64,000 nt of DNA from positions 4,278,001-4,342,000 of the forward strand of contig NZ_JADEXS020000001.1 in NCBI RefSeq assembly GCF_015207005.2. Reading direction: 5' to 3'. The stretch is from Desmonostoc muscorum LEGE 12446 (GTDB lineage Bacteria; Cyanobacteriota; Cyanobacteriia; Cyanobacteriales; Nostocaceae). A model generated the notes under the pieces. The model saw nothing but the letters and a program-made list of their open reading frames with translations. It was not told the origin of the DNA and did not search any database. The translations under genes were made by a program, and so were the position numbers. Positions 35,740 through 45,594 of the stretch are shown piece after piece (the stretch's first letter is position 1; the number at the start of each line of letters is the position of its first letter).

Positions 35740-37005
35740 CTAATTTCCGCCAAATCCTTTAGAAGTTTTAGGAGTTTGGCGCTTTTTAATATCAGAATTT
35801 TTAGTAGCTAACATCCATTGCAAATGCTGTGGTAAAAGTTTCGCCACATCATAATACTTAAGAATTGTTGCTCGCGCGTTGGCACGAATTGCATTCATTT
35901 CCTGAGGATTATTCAGCGCTTCTTCAACCCGATTAGCAATATTTTGGGGAGAAAAGAAATCTACCAGTAGGCCATTAACGCCATCTTGTACAACCTCTAA
36001 CACTGGCGCAGTCCTGGAAGTTACCAGCACACATCCCACTGACATTGCCTCTAACATTGACCAGGATAAAACAAAAGGACGGGTTAAATAAATATGAGCA
36101 GAAGAAGCTTGTAATACCTGAAGATATTCATGGTAAGGCAGGCTGTCTGTAAAGTGCAACCTTGATAAATCTAAAGATAATTTTTCCAGCATTAATTGTT
36201 TATAAGTCTTGCCATCGGGGAGATTTTTACCATAAGCAACTCTATCTTCTCCCACAACTACTACATGGCATTTGGGTCGCCGTTGCTGAATTAGCGCTAC
36301 AGCTTCCATAAACTGCGGAAAACCTCTATAAGGTTCCATTCCTCGCCCCACATAAGTTACTAACTCTTCCACATGGGAAAGGTCGAGATTTATTCTTGGT
36401 AAAACTAATTTTGCGTCTGGTTTGGGAACAAAAAATTTCGTATCAACACCATCATGACATACGGTGATTTTCTCATGATATTCTTTAGGAAACTGTTGCC
36501 GCTGCCAATAGGTAGGAGAAAGCCCGCGATCGCAGCTATATAAATCAGTCAAAATCGGCGTATTTTTGACGCGAATTCGGCATACATCATCAGCATTTAA
36601 TGGTTCGTTGGGATCAAAATCTGCATCGGAACCATGAGCATGGTAAAACCACTCGAAATAACATAACAATTCTGCTTTGGGAAACACATCTTTCATAAAC
36701 AAAGTCGGTCCCCAACCAGAATGACCATAAACTATATCTGGAACAAAACCCTCAGATTTTAATTTTTCTGCTATGCGATAAACAGCTTGACCAGTGAGTA
36801 CAGCATTTTCCAGACTGCGAACGTAGTGATGGGTTTGGGGAGCAGGTTCACGAGAAGGAGTATAAATGGCTTTATTAACACCAAATATTTCTCCTTCCCG
36901 ACGATTTGTGCCAAAAACAACTTTGAAGTTATTATCCTTACCCAAAAACATAGCGAGATTGCGAAATTGGGCAGGGAAGTTGGGATGTAAAAATAAAATT
37001 TGCAT
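35740..37005 (-). CDS. Glycosyltransferase family 4 protein
   Basis: GT-B-fold enzyme of 421 residues. N-terminal acceptor domain begins MQILFLHPNFPAQFRNLA, with YGHSGWGPTLFMKDVFP. The C-terminal donor domain holds VTYVGRGMEPYRGFPQFMEA and the E-x7-E motif region (RPFVLSWSMLEAMSVGCVLVTS) that binds the nucleotide sugar. It is transcribed first, with the GT-A-like gene downstream. Product unknown; cell-wall or exopolysaccharide sugar addition is likely. Confidence 0.9.
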   Translation of the reverse strand: MQILFLHPNFPAQFRNLAMFLGKDNNFKVVFGTNRREGEIFGVNKAIYTPSREPAPQTHHYVRSLENAVLTGQAVYRIAEKLKSEGFVPDIVYGHSGWGPTLFMKDVFPKAELLCYFEWFYHAHGSDADFDPNEPLNADDVCRIRVKNTPILTDLYSCDRGLSPTYWQRQQFPKEYHEKITVCHDGVDTKFFVPKPDAKLVLPRINLDLSHVEELVTYVGRGMEPYRGFPQFMEAVALIQQRRPKCHVVVVGEDRVAYGKNLPDGKTYKQLMLEKLSLDLSRLHFTDSLPYHEYLQVLQASSAHIYLTRPFVLSWSMLEAMSVGCVLVTSRTAPVLEVVQDGVNGLLVDFFSPQNIANRVEEALNNPQEMNAIRANARATILKYYDVAKLLPQHLQWMLATKNSDIKKRQTPKTSKGFGGN

Positions 37006-37410
37006 GGGAATAATTTTAATTAAATTCTTGTGAAATCAAAGAAAACAGCAGTCATAATTCAGAATTTAGAAGTTGTAATTATTTTAGAATGATTAGTATA
37101 TGACAAACCTATTTAATTTGTAAAAATTAAAAATTATATATCCCCTAATTTTTAAATATGCAGGGAATTTTTATCTCTCACGAAAATTAATTATGTTTAT
37201 CTTGATTCATCATAATTTCTCTCCATTCTTCAAGCATTCTGGCTCCTGAATTTTGACAAGGTTTTTAAGATTATAAGATTATTTGCGATGATTTTTTGGC
37301 AATTAAATATTAGTTTACCTAAATTGTTCTTGAATACTCAGCACTTGCAACTGGGTGCTGTTTTGGTGAACCGTTGCCGCGAAATGCGAAAATAATCACA
37401 AATTCGTGTG
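37006..37410. other. Divergent AT-rich gap
   Basis: Promoter region between the GT4 gene and the DUF429 gene. An unusually long AT-rich stretch (37075-37320); no hairpin, repeat family or gene recognised. Confidence 0.4.
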
Positions 37411-38148
37411 ATGTTCATGAAATTTATTGGCATTGATTTAGGCTGGAAATCCCAACCAAGCGGACTATGCTGCTTAGAATGGATAGATGGACAATTACAA
37501 TTACTGGATTTAGACCGCAAAGAAGCCATTGCAGATATCTTGACATGGATTGATGACAGGGTACAACCAGACGAACCAGCCATCATCGCCGTAGATGCAC
37601 CCACCCTCATACCTAATGACACTGGAAGTCGCCTCCCCGACAAACTCACCCACAAATACTTTGGTAAATATCACGCCGGATGTTACCCAGCTAACAAAAA
37701 TCTACCCTTTGCCGATCGCACTATCAACTTTGGCTTAGAATTAGAATCTCGTGGCTATATACACGCCCCCACCATCGAACCGCAAAAACTTGGCAGATAT
37801 CAAATAGAAGTCTTTCCCCACCCAGCAATTGTTCATCTCTTCAACTTAGAACGCATCCTCAAATACAAAAAAGGACGCCTCAGCGAACGCCGCTTGGAAT
37901 TAATCAAACTTCAAAATTATCTTCTTGATATCCTCCCTTCTCTTTCTCCTCCCGTGCGTCTGTGCGATTCGTTTTTTCTGGAAATTCCTACCACAGGCGC
38001 AGCCCTGAAAGCAACTGAAGATAAACTAGATGGCCTAGTTTGCGCTTATGTTGGTGCATACTGGTGGTATTGGGGAGAACAACGTAATTTAGTACTTGGC
38101 GATCGCACCACTGGCTACATTGTTATTCCTCAAAGAATTTTAGCTTAA
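37411..38148 (+). CDS. DUF429 domain-containing protein
   Basis: Protein of 245 residues of the DUF429 family, whose fold is RNase-H/actin-like by published family descriptions; its biochemical role is not established. The N-terminal strand FIGIDLGWKS carries the conserved Asp, IIAVDAPTL the second acidic strand, and ALKATEDKLDGLVCAYVGAYW the third (Asp in DKLDGL). The start may be ATG 37411 or ATG 37417; a GTG at 37408 is also in frame. It converges with the DUF2887 gene (20 bases between stops). Confidence 0.82.
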   Translation: MFMKFIGIDLGWKSQPSGLCCLEWIDGQLQLLDLDRKEAIADILTWIDDRVQPDEPAIIAVDAPTLIPNDTGSRLPDKLTHKYFGKYHAGCYPANKNLPFADRTINFGLELESRGYIHAPTIEPQKLGRYQIEVFPHPAIVHLFNLERILKYKKGRLSERRLELIKLQNYLLDILPSLSPPVRLCDSFFLEIPTTGAALKATEDKLDGLVCAYVGAYWWYWGEQRNLVLGDRTTGYIVIPQRILA

Positions 38149-38168
38149 AATGGGCGTTCGTCCTAACT

Positions 38169-39029
38169 TTAAAGTGCTTCTAACCAAACTTGCAAATCAG
38201 CCAAGCTGGTAAAATCAAGCAATGCTTCGCCCAGATTTTCTAATTTTTCTAAGGAGAGAGTTTCAATAGATTCACGGATATCTTGAGGTAATTCTCCCAC
38301 CCGTCTTTGTAGTAATCGGAAAATGAGCGATCGCTCTCCCTCAATTCGTCCTTCTTCTCGTCCTTCTTCTCGTCCCTCTTCCTTAATTTCTCGATAAACT
38401 CTCGTTTCCTTAAGCGTTATTCCTAACATCTGTTCTACCTCCTCTCGGCTTAATTGTTCAAATTTGTACACTAAGATTGTGGTTACTAACTCAATTATGG
38501 CGCGACTTGCAGTTTCTGGCTGTTCCACAGAGGAACGCTCAAGTAAATATCTCGCCTCGACGGGTGCAAGTTCATCGTCTACCGTAGTTAATACCATCAA
38601 TGCCACCCACACAGGTAGGGAGCGAATATCTCCCAATTCATTTAGATAAACCCGATGTACTTGATCGCCATTGAGTTGATTTCGATGGGGATAAATATCA
38701 CTTTGTTCAATACTGCGTGAAGGGTAAATTATCACTACCTGCCAATCGTTAAATCTGTCACGATTGCGGTAGAAATATAAAGATGATTCTGCAAATACCC
38801 TTTCATAGAGCCTTTCATCCTTCTGAAATTGTACCTCACAGAAATACACAACACCCGGACTTGCATTTTCTGGTGGTAAAAATACCCCATCGATTTCAAA
38901 TTTCGGTTCTTTGATAGCGACTGAATCAAATCGATAAGCTTCTGCATTTGTGGGAGGATTTGTTAATAGTTCAAATAGCAAAGTCGGGGATTGTTGAAAT
39001 AGTTTGTAAAATATCGAGTCTCGACGCAT
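38169..39029 (-). CDS. DUF2887/Rpn-family nuclease-like protein
   Basis: Protein of 286 residues of the cyanobacterial DUF2887 family, related to Rpn/PDDEXK transposase-like nucleases. The N-terminal domain shows the active-site pattern FEIDGVFLP followed by VYFCEVQFQKD (Asp, then Glu-x-Gln). Residues around 215-232 are the tandem EGREEGREEGRIEGE coiled stretch, and the C-terminus has the helical block FRLLQRRVGELPQDIRESI common to these proteins. The family is highly multiplied in Nostocales and may act in recombination or defence; activity here is inference. Confidence 0.85.
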   Translation of the reverse strand: MRRDSIFYKLFQQSPTLLFELLTNPPTNAEAYRFDSVAIKEPKFEIDGVFLPPENASPGVVYFCEVQFQKDERLYERVFAESSLYFYRNRDRFNDWQVVIIYPSRSIEQSDIYPHRNQLNGDQVHRVYLNELGDIRSLPVWVALMVLTTVDDELAPVEARYLLERSSVEQPETASRAIIELVTTILVYKFEQLSREEVEQMLGITLKETRVYREIKEEGREEGREEGRIEGERSLIFRLLQRRVGELPQDIRESIETLSLEKLENLGEALLDFTSLADLQVWLEAL

Positions 39030-39067
39030 TTTAATTTTGGGTTGTCAATCGCTTTGTGTGTCTGGGT

Positions 39068-39189
39068 CAATACTGCTCGGATAAGCAGGGGAGGCTGGCG
39101 TGGGAGGCAAAACTCTTCCCCTGCCTCCATTTCTCCCCCTGCTCCCCCTGCTTGCCTCAACCAAAAAATTCTTTAACCGAGCAGTATTG
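39068..39189. repeat. Inverted-repeat-bounded intergenic element
   Basis: Ends 'caatactgctcgg' (39068-39080) and its exact complement (39177-39189) enclose about 96 bases of 'gcaggggaggc' type repeats. Both ends are next to a 'gtctgggt' direct repeat (39060-39067 and 39192-39199, the second inside the outer flank). It looks like a small hairpin-forming or MITE-like unit. Confidence 0.6.
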
Positions 39190-39242
39190 GTGTCTGGGTT
39201 GGTGTGAATCAATCTGTCACAATCATTTTTCTAATTGTCTTA

Positions 39243-39277
39243 TAAAAGGCGTTGCTAAATTGAAATCAGCAACGCCT
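39243..39277 (-). terminator. Rho-independent terminator of glgP
   Basis: Ten-base arms 'aggcgttgct' (39247-39256) and its complement (39268-39277) pair perfectly. On the minus strand they are followed by TTTTAT (plus-strand ataaaa). Lies 33 bases after the glgP stop. Confidence 0.8.
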
Positions 39278-39309
39278 AATCTTGAGTATTCAAAAATTAT
39301 TCAGTAGTC

Positions 39310-41892
39310 TTATTCTGCCCAAGCAATCAACCTTGGCTCATAAGGGTTAGCCAGATGTTGATTTTTCGGTAATACCCGCAAAGACAAGCCTTGCAAACCA
39401 GAGTTGGTGTAGGTAATGTTAGCAGTGTAAGTACTCAATCCTTGGGTATCTTCGCCTTGGTAATCCATCACCACTGGTATAGCGTTGACAATATCACCAT
39501 TGGCATCGATCGCACCTTGATATAATTCCACCTGCACATCATCATTGTTCAAAGTTGCCAAATCAACCTTAGCTTTGACAGCTACAGTTTGGTTAACTTC
39601 AATATCCGCAGGTGTGGATACGTCAATATCTTTGATTCTGATGTTGAACCAGTGTTCGCTGAGTTTTGCTTTCCAAGCGGCTAGTTCTTTGGCTGGGGCA
39701 TAGTTATCAACGGTCAGGGTATGATAGCGATCGCTAGCTGGAAAATAAGCCCTTTGTGCATATTCTCCTACCATCCGCGCTGTATTAAAGAATGGACAAT
39801 TCAAGCGAATTGCATCCTTCATTTTGGCAACCCACGGCCGCGGTAAGCCATCACTATCCCGATCTTCATAAAACAGCGGTACAACTTCCTTATCTAGCAA
39901 ATCGTAGAGGGCGTTTGCTTCTACTTCATCTTGATAGTTGGGATCGTCGTAATTTTCTCCATGTCCAATTGCCCAGCCTGTGCGGACGTAATCAGCTTCA
40001 TCCCACCAACCATCTAGTACGCTTAAATTTGGCAATCCATTCATTGACGCTTTCATGCCACTGGTACCAGATGCTTCCCGTGGACGACGCGGTGTGTTTA
40101 ACCAAATATCACAACCTGCTACCATCAACCGGGAAATGTGAATGTCGTAATTAGGAACAAACACTACCTGCTTTTCTAAATGCTGTTCGCGGATAAAGTG
40201 ATTGATGTCGCGGATGAGTTCTTTACCGGGAATATCTTTAGGATGTGCTTTCCCAGCGATGACAAATTGCACCTTGCGGTCTTTATTGGCTAATAAAATC
40301 CGCTTGATGCGTTCTACATCGCGCATCCACAAAGTAGCGCGTTTGTAGGTGGCAAAGCGACGAGCAAAGCCAATGGTGAAAGCGTAAGGGTCTAAAACTT
40401 CTTGGGCTTGGACGATTTCTGAGGGCGAAGCGCCGCGATCGCGTAAATGCTTCACCATGTGATCGCGCACATACAGTATCATGTCTAAGCGACAGCGTTC
40501 GTGATTCCGCCACAATTCCTCATCGGGTATGGCGTCCATCCGCTCCCACAGTGGGCTATCTACTGGTGCTGACGACCAATTTGGCCCCAGGTAGCGATCG
40601 TATAACTCTTGAGTTGATTTGGCAACACAACTCCGAGCATGAACACCGTTGGTAATGGCGGCGATGGGCACTTCTTCCACTGGCACTTTCTTCCACAAGC
40701 CCTGGAACATTTGCCGCGACACTACGCCGTGTAGTTGTGCTACGCCATTAGAAAATGTTGCCATTTTCAGCGCCAGTACTGCCATACTGAAAGGCGCAGA
40801 TAAATCACCTGTATTTTCGCGCCCCAGTCCTAAAAATTGTTCTTTGGGCAAGCCAAAGATTTCTGCATAGTACCCCAGGTAGTACAAAACTTTATCAGGA
40901 GAAAACAGGTCAATCCCTGCTGGTACTGGGGTGTGAGTGGTGAAGATATTACTGGAAGCCACTACCTGTTTAGCTTCGGCATAATCCAATCCCTCTTCCT
41001 GAATCAGCAGCCGGATGCGTTCTAGGGCAGAGAAGGCGGCGTGACCTTCATTCATGTGGTAGGCGGTAACGTTCAACCCCAAGGCCTTGAGCATTTGCAC
41101 GCCACCGATCCCCAGCATAATTTCCTGGTGGATACGCATATCGATGTCGCCACCATAGAGTTGGTCTGTGATGTCGTGGTCGTAGGGATTGTTAGGTTCA
41201 ATGTTGGTGTCTAGCAGATATAAAGGCACCATTCCCACCTGTACGCGCCAAACTCTGGCGTACACCTTGCGTCCTGGATAATCGACCGCAATTCGCAGTT
41301 CTGAGCCATCTGGATTGCGTTCTAGGTGCAAAGGCATGTTGTAGAAATCGTTGATGGGGTAGCGTTCCTGCTGCCAACCATCAGCATTGAGATACTGGGC
41401 AAAGTAGCCTTGCTGGTAGAGTAAACCTACACCTACAAGTGGTAGCCCCAAGTCACTAGCAGATTTGAGGTGATCTCCCGCCAGAACGCCCAAGCCTCCA
41501 GAATAGACGGGCAAACAATCCACAAGTCCAAATTCCGCCGAAAAATAGGCGTAGCATTCTTTTGGCTTATGTTCGCGTTGTTTCTGATACCAGGTGCGCT
41601 CTTGCAAATAATCTTCTAACTGACGGTTAGCTCGATCCATTTGCGCCAGGAAGCCTTCATCTTCGACAACTTCCAAAAGCCGAGCCTGAGAAATAGTACC
41701 CAGCATCAACACCGGGTTATGGCGGCTAGACTCCCACAGGTCGGAATCCAAGCGACGAAATAAATCTTTAGTCTCAACGTTCCAATCCCAGTGCAAGTTA
41801 TATGCCAGCCGCCGCAGCGGTTCGAGTCGCTGCGGTAGTGAGGGGGAGACGTTAAATGTGCGAATTGGCTGCATAGGTTGGCAAAACTCCAA
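39310..41892 (-). CDS. glgP: Alpha-glucan (glycogen) phosphorylase
   Basis: PLP-dependent enzyme that releases glucose-1-phosphate from glycogen or maltodextrins, 860 residues. It is of the 'short/bacterial-archaeal' type, with the N-terminal DUF3417 domain (LEPLRRLAYNLHWDWNVETKDLFRRLD). Core marks: YFSAEFGLVDCLPVYSGGLGVLAGDH, HMNEGHAAFSALE, the phosphate/PLP region FAYNDGR-equivalent GFARRFATYKRATL, and the PLP-Lys motif EASGTSGMKASMNG. The last 90 residues are a beta-sandwich extension (IDVSTPADIEVNQTVAVKAKV), usual for this subfamily. The gene has its own terminator. It supplies carbon at night or in nitrogen-fixing cells. Confidence 0.96.
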   Translation of the reverse strand: MEFCQPMQPIRTFNVSPSLPQRLEPLRRLAYNLHWDWNVETKDLFRRLDSDLWESSRHNPVLMLGTISQARLLEVVEDEGFLAQMDRANRQLEDYLQERTWYQKQREHKPKECYAYFSAEFGLVDCLPVYSGGLGVLAGDHLKSASDLGLPLVGVGLLYQQGYFAQYLNADGWQQERYPINDFYNMPLHLERNPDGSELRIAVDYPGRKVYARVWRVQVGMVPLYLLDTNIEPNNPYDHDITDQLYGGDIDMRIHQEIMLGIGGVQMLKALGLNVTAYHMNEGHAAFSALERIRLLIQEEGLDYAEAKQVVASSNIFTTHTPVPAGIDLFSPDKVLYYLGYYAEIFGLPKEQFLGLGRENTGDLSAPFSMAVLALKMATFSNGVAQLHGVVSRQMFQGLWKKVPVEEVPIAAITNGVHARSCVAKSTQELYDRYLGPNWSSAPVDSPLWERMDAIPDEELWRNHERCRLDMILYVRDHMVKHLRDRGASPSEIVQAQEVLDPYAFTIGFARRFATYKRATLWMRDVERIKRILLANKDRKVQFVIAGKAHPKDIPGKELIRDINHFIREQHLEKQVVFVPNYDIHISRLMVAGCDIWLNTPRRPREASGTSGMKASMNGLPNLSVLDGWWDEADYVRTGWAIGHGENYDDPNYQDEVEANALYDLLDKEVVPLFYEDRDSDGLPRPWVAKMKDAIRLNCPFFNTARMVGEYAQRAYFPASDRYHTLTVDNYAPAKELAAWKAKLSEHWFNIRIKDIDVSTPADIEVNQTVAVKAKVDLATLNNDDVQVELYQGAIDANGDIVNAIPVVMDYQGEDTQGLSTYTANITYTNSGLQGLSLRVLPKNQHLANPYEPRLIAWAE

Positions 41893-42463
41893 GTTTAGCT
41901 ATGGTTATTGTTTACTTTCTTTACCAATGTTGCCAATTCTCTATAGTTTAGTTTGTGAAAAAGCGATGACTTTGTTAAGCATTGAGAATTTTTCTTAACC
42001 TCGTTGCTGTAGTTTACACCAAGGTGTTTTTTATTCTATGTCTTACTTTCAGCCATGTACTTGGTATATTAAGATTTAATCATTGACTGGTGTGTATCAT
42101 TTAAAAGAATCTTAGTTTTCAAGAAATATTTTATATTTATTTTAGTATTCATTCAGGGGATCAATTCTCGCGTCTTAGCTGAGGCTGAAAATTTACCATA
42201 GCCAATCCCATGAGCCGTTAAAATTTTAATTATTTTTTAATATCTTGATGCTGACATAGAGTCACTATAATGGGTGGGTTCAGGTTAACCTATGTTTATG
42301 CGAACCCATAAGATTGTTTCGTCTAGCTAAAAATTCTCGCTGACGAAAACTGTAGCAAGGGGTTAAGCAGAAAAAGCGATGTCTACGACGGGATACGCCT
42401 ACGCTAACCACCTAGTATCAAACATTGATACTACAACAAAAAAACAATTTAATAGGTGTTATT
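41893..42463. other. Intergenic gap
   Basis: 571 bases upstream of glgP on its promoter side. Near 42265-42315 'gggttcaggttaacc' and 'gcgaaccc' form a short inverted pair; no gene, terminator or known RNA seen. Confidence 0.4.
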
Positions 42464-42787
42464 TTATGCACCTAGTGAAGGCTGATCCTTAGTATTTTTG
42501 GACATTGTGAGAGCTATGGCTGCTGCATAAGCAATCTCCGCTGCCATTTGATAAGCATGTTTAATACCCGATGAAGCGTCCTTAGTTTTAGGAGAAGGAG
42601 AAACTTTTTTGCGACGCGATTCTTGCTTGACATCACCCGCTACAACCGATCGCTGTAATAAGATCCAAGCATCTAGATCATCAGAATCATAATCACTTTG
42701 AATGAGCGATCGCACTTCGTCTTCAGCTACAATACTCAGATAGCCGGTAGCTAGAGCTTTTTCCACAATTTCTTTAATTAAAGCCAT
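42464..42787 (-). CDS. Small conserved hypothetical protein
   Basis: Protein of 107 residues from ATG 42787 (four residues longer from 42799). The N-terminal half MALIKEIVEKALATGYLSIVAEDEVRSLI followed by an acidic YDSDDLDAW segment is helical; a basic stretch (ESRRKKVSPSPKTK) leads to a C-terminal helix rich in Ala (AYQMAAEIAYAAAIALT). I do not recognise a named family, but the composition and codon use are those of a real gene and HIP1 sites lie inside it. No operon partner. Confidence 0.6.
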   Translation of the reverse strand: MALIKEIVEKALATGYLSIVAEDEVRSLIQSDYDSDDLDAWILLQRSVVAGDVKQESRRKKVSPSPKTKDASSGIKHAYQMAAEIAYAAAIALTMSKNTKDQPSLGA

Positions 42788-43380
42788 AATTTGAACCAAG
42801 TGTGTGAGTTAAAAGCGATACCTCAATTTCAGCATTACATATTGCTTTGTCAACTTTTCCCTGAAACTCAGATACGTTTTAGCTTTCCATAAAATTTATA
42901 ACAACCAATCCCAAGCACGCATCACCCGCTTGGCTCACCCATTTGGGTGATTTACAAATTTTCAGATATAAGTAACAGGGAAGAAGATAATTTTTAGCTT
43001 TTTGGTTTTCAAGAGAAAGAGGGTGTCATTAAGTATAGTAGATATCAATCTGAATTTAACACGAACCGCAAATTTTTTTAGAATTAAGTAACGGTATAAA
43101 TATCAACAAAAAAGCCGACAAACTGTCATTAGTCATTAGTCATTAGTCATTAGTACCCCTACCTCCCCCATCTCCCCCATCTCCCTCATCTCCCTCATCT
43201 CCCTCATCTCCCCACTCCCCACTCCCCATTCCCTAATTCCCGTAAAAAACTTAGCTGATTTGCCTAATTTTTATCAGTAAATAGCCGGAAAATCAACTGA
43301 TTTAAGAATATTGCGCCACTAAAAATAAAATGTGTTATCGTTAAAAACAATTGTAATTAAAAGCCGTTCATCTAATTACA

Positions 43381-43548
43381 ATGATGAATTGGTTGGTCTA
43401 TAAATCATCCGTGTGCAACATGATTGGAGCAGCATACTCTAGAAATTCGTTGCAAGAAAGCCGTCATAGCAGTCGGGGAAGCGCTTACTTGTTTGCACCG
43501 ATGGTTAACTTCAATGTGATGGCTGATGTAGGAGATAATCCACCTTAA
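43381..43548 (+). CDS. Candidate small ORF, 55 residues
   Basis: Frame begins with two ATGs and reads MMNWLVYKSSVCNMIGAA, with a Ser/Arg-rich middle (HSSRGSAYLF) and an acidic end (MADVGDNPP). No clear ribosome-binding site and no family recognised. It could be a secreted or signalling peptide or simply a chance frame; listed because it is one of two small frames in a row in an otherwise empty region. Confidence 0.25.
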   Translation: MMNWLVYKSSVCNMIGAAYSRNSLQESRHSSRGSAYLFAPMVNFNVMADVGDNPP

Positions 43549-43738
43549 TTGGATTTTATTTGGGCACAAGTACCCATCAAAATCCAACAATATTACATTA
43601 TCTTGCTAGACAGAGATTGTCTCTGGTCATTAAAAGAGTCTAGTTAAATGTATTTTGTTGTCAAATAGCTTGTGGGACTGAGTTGTTTTAACACGCTAAA
43701 ACTGCCTGAGAAGAAGTAACCTTCAGGTAAACAACTCT

Positions 43739-43864
43739 ATGCGTAATCGTGTAACAAGCTTTAAAAATTTTTTGCCCAATAACCAAAACAGTAGCCTATC
43801 TCAACCTGCAAATATTCCCATCAGACAATTTAATAGTCTGAGCTTTGGCTCTGCAATGCACTGA
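43739..43864 (+). CDS. Candidate small ORF, 41 residues
   Basis: Frame MRNRVTSFKNFLPNNQNS continuing to FNSLSFGSAMH, basic at the N-terminus and Asn/Ser/Gln-rich. An 'aagaagtaa' lies about 25 bases upstream, too far for a strong ribosome-binding site. The hexapeptide acyltransferase gene starts 655 bases downstream. No family recognised; could be a precursor-like peptide or chance. Confidence 0.25.
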   Translation: MRNRVTSFKNFLPNNQNSSLSQPANIPIRQFNSLSFGSAMH

Positions 43865-43927
43865 TGTTGTTTTGTTAATTCAGCCTAGTGAAAAGAAACA
43901 AAACTTTGATGTAACTTGACCGCGCCA

Positions 43928-43965
43928 ATTTTAGATTTTAGATTTTAGATTTTAGATTTTAGATT
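43928..43965. repeat. TTTTAGA heptamer array
   Basis: Four to five copies of 'ttttaga' in tandem. The same heptamer (as aaaatct) occurs at about 5020-5040, 5898-5922 and 34778-34797: a short tandemly repeated repetitive sequence typical of heterocystous cyanobacteria. Confidence 0.85.
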
Positions 43966-44519
43966 ATTTCGGTTCATGCCCCGATGCCACTTGCTTTATG
44001 CAGGGTTTCCCGTCCACCGCAGTGGCTCCCCCTTGTGGGCGGAATAAATCCAAAATTTAAAATTCTTGCATCCCCAAGTCCCGTACCGCAAGTGGCGCGG
44101 GGTCAATCCAAAAGACGCTCGTGACGCTCGTTGCGCTAAAGCGTCTCCCCTTGGGAGATGACTCGCTTGCCGCCGGCGCTATCGCCCTTGGCGTCTCCCC
44201 TTGGGAGAAGACTCGGCTTAGCTGCGCTATCGTAAATCTAAAATCCAAAATTCGCTGACTGCTGCAAAAGCTTCTAGTTACCAAGGTAATTGTCCATATC
44301 AATTGAGTGTTCATACCACATCAAAGTTAAAAAATTGCTCACATAGTCAAAGCCAGACTTTGGTTTGTCCAAAAAAAATCTTGGGAAATATAGTAATACC
44401 GCTAATCTAAATCAGGTATTAAGACATACCGAGAATACTGGTATGGGCAGGAGATTAGGATACAACCCAAAAAAAGCTTCAAAACTGTCAACAACACTTG
44501 ATTGAAGAGATATGTAACC

Positions 44520-45218
44520 ATGCATAACGACCAATATTCTTCAAAATTGCAACGCGCCCAAGAACTTTTAGTAACTACTGTGTTAGGAGATATTCCTACA
44601 CTCATTCTCGGACCAAAGTTGCGAAATTTGGTATATCGTACTATTTTTGCCCAAATAGGTAGCCAAGTTTATATTCAAAATGGTGTTGAATTTAACGGTA
44701 CTTCTTGTATTGAAATTGGCAGTGGAGTATATATTTTCCAAGGTGTGCGGTTGGATGCTAGAGGACACAAAAATAATAGAATTCATCTAGGGAATAGAGT
44801 CGCTATTGAACGTTACGTTGATATCGGGTGTTTGTCAGATACGTCTATACATATTGATGAAGACACCTTTATTGCTCCCAACGTGTGTATTGAAGGTCCA
44901 GGAGACATTAAAATTGGCAAACACTGTATGATTGCTGCCCACTCAGGGATATATGCCAATAATCATAATTTTGCCGACCCAATACAACCGATAAAATACC
45001 AAGGTGTGACTCGCAAGGGAATTGTAATTGAGGATGACTGTTGGCTAGGACACGGAGTAACAGTATTAGATGGCGTTACCATCGGTCAAGGCTGTGTGAT
45101 TGGTGCGGGAGCAGTTGTCAATAAAGATATTCCTCCTTTCTCCGTTGCTGTAGGCATACCTGCACGAGTCATCAAAAACCGAATCGGGAAGAATTTAGCA
45201 ACACTTCAGGAGAAATAG
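44520..45218 (+). CDS. Left-handed beta-helix acyltransferase (hexapeptide repeat, WcaF/LacA-like)
   Basis: O-acetyltransferase-like protein of 232 residues from ATG 44520 (a TTG at 44502 is also in frame). Hexapeptide repeats run from about residue 60 to 200: IEIGSGVYIFQGVRL, IHLGNRVAIERYVDIG, IHIDEDTFIAPNVCI, IKIGKHCMIAAHSGI and VIEDDCWLGHGVTVLDGVTIGQGCVIGAGAVV. The HSGIYANNHNF segment carries the catalytic-type His pair, and FSVAVGIPARVIK is the usual family ending. It likely acetylates a sugar or polysaccharide. Stand-alone gene. Confidence 0.9.
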   Translation: MHNDQYSSKLQRAQELLVTTVLGDIPTLILGPKLRNLVYRTIFAQIGSQVYIQNGVEFNGTSCIEIGSGVYIFQGVRLDARGHKNNRIHLGNRVAIERYVDIGCLSDTSIHIDEDTFIAPNVCIEGPGDIKIGKHCMIAAHSGIYANNHNFADPIQPIKYQGVTRKGIVIEDDCWLGHGVTVLDGVTIGQGCVIGAGAVVNKDIPPFSVAVGIPARVIKNRIGKNLATLQEK

Positions 45219-45594
45219 GGGATTGGGGATTGGGGATTGGGGATTGGGGTATGGGAAGTGTTCCCTGTAACCTCTACTTTTTGGGAAACTTATACTGTTA
45301 GTTAACGTCACGAGAATAGCTAGTCTCTGAGTTATTTTTTAGGGACATCTATCAAGTTAGACATGCACGATTCTCAATAAACTTGGGCATTGGGAGTGAG
45401 TAGAGACGCGATTAATCGCCTCTGTATCATCTTCTTTGCCTCTCATTTACCCGCGTCCCCAGTCCCCAGTCCCCAATCCCCAGAAAGTCGTCTCAAAAAG
45501 GGACGAGATGTGGGTAATATAAAGTAGCTACCTTTTCTGCATGGCAGATACTGAAAGAAAAGCTCTCTTTGTCATACCCGTTGGAGATATTTGT
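45219..45594. other. Gap upstream of psbI
   Basis: Begins with four to five copies of 'ggggattg' (45219-45250), later 'cccagtccccagtcccc' (about 45452-45482), then about 110 bases holding the psbI promoter and leader. A frame from ATG 45541 reads only a few codons into a leader with no recognised product. Confidence 0.45.

Larger units (their letters stand above)
42788..44519. other. 1.7-kb gene-poor, repeat-rich region
   Basis: The longest stretch without a recognised gene. It contains 'gtcattagtcatta' and 'ctccctcatctccc' repeats (43128-43230), two small plus-strand ORFs described separately (43381 and 43739), a TTTTAGA heptamer array (43928-43965), and a patchwork of Nostoc-type palindromic elements ('gcgtctccccttgggaga' occurs twice, about 44141 and 44190). 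No RNA gene recognised. Confidence 0.5.
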
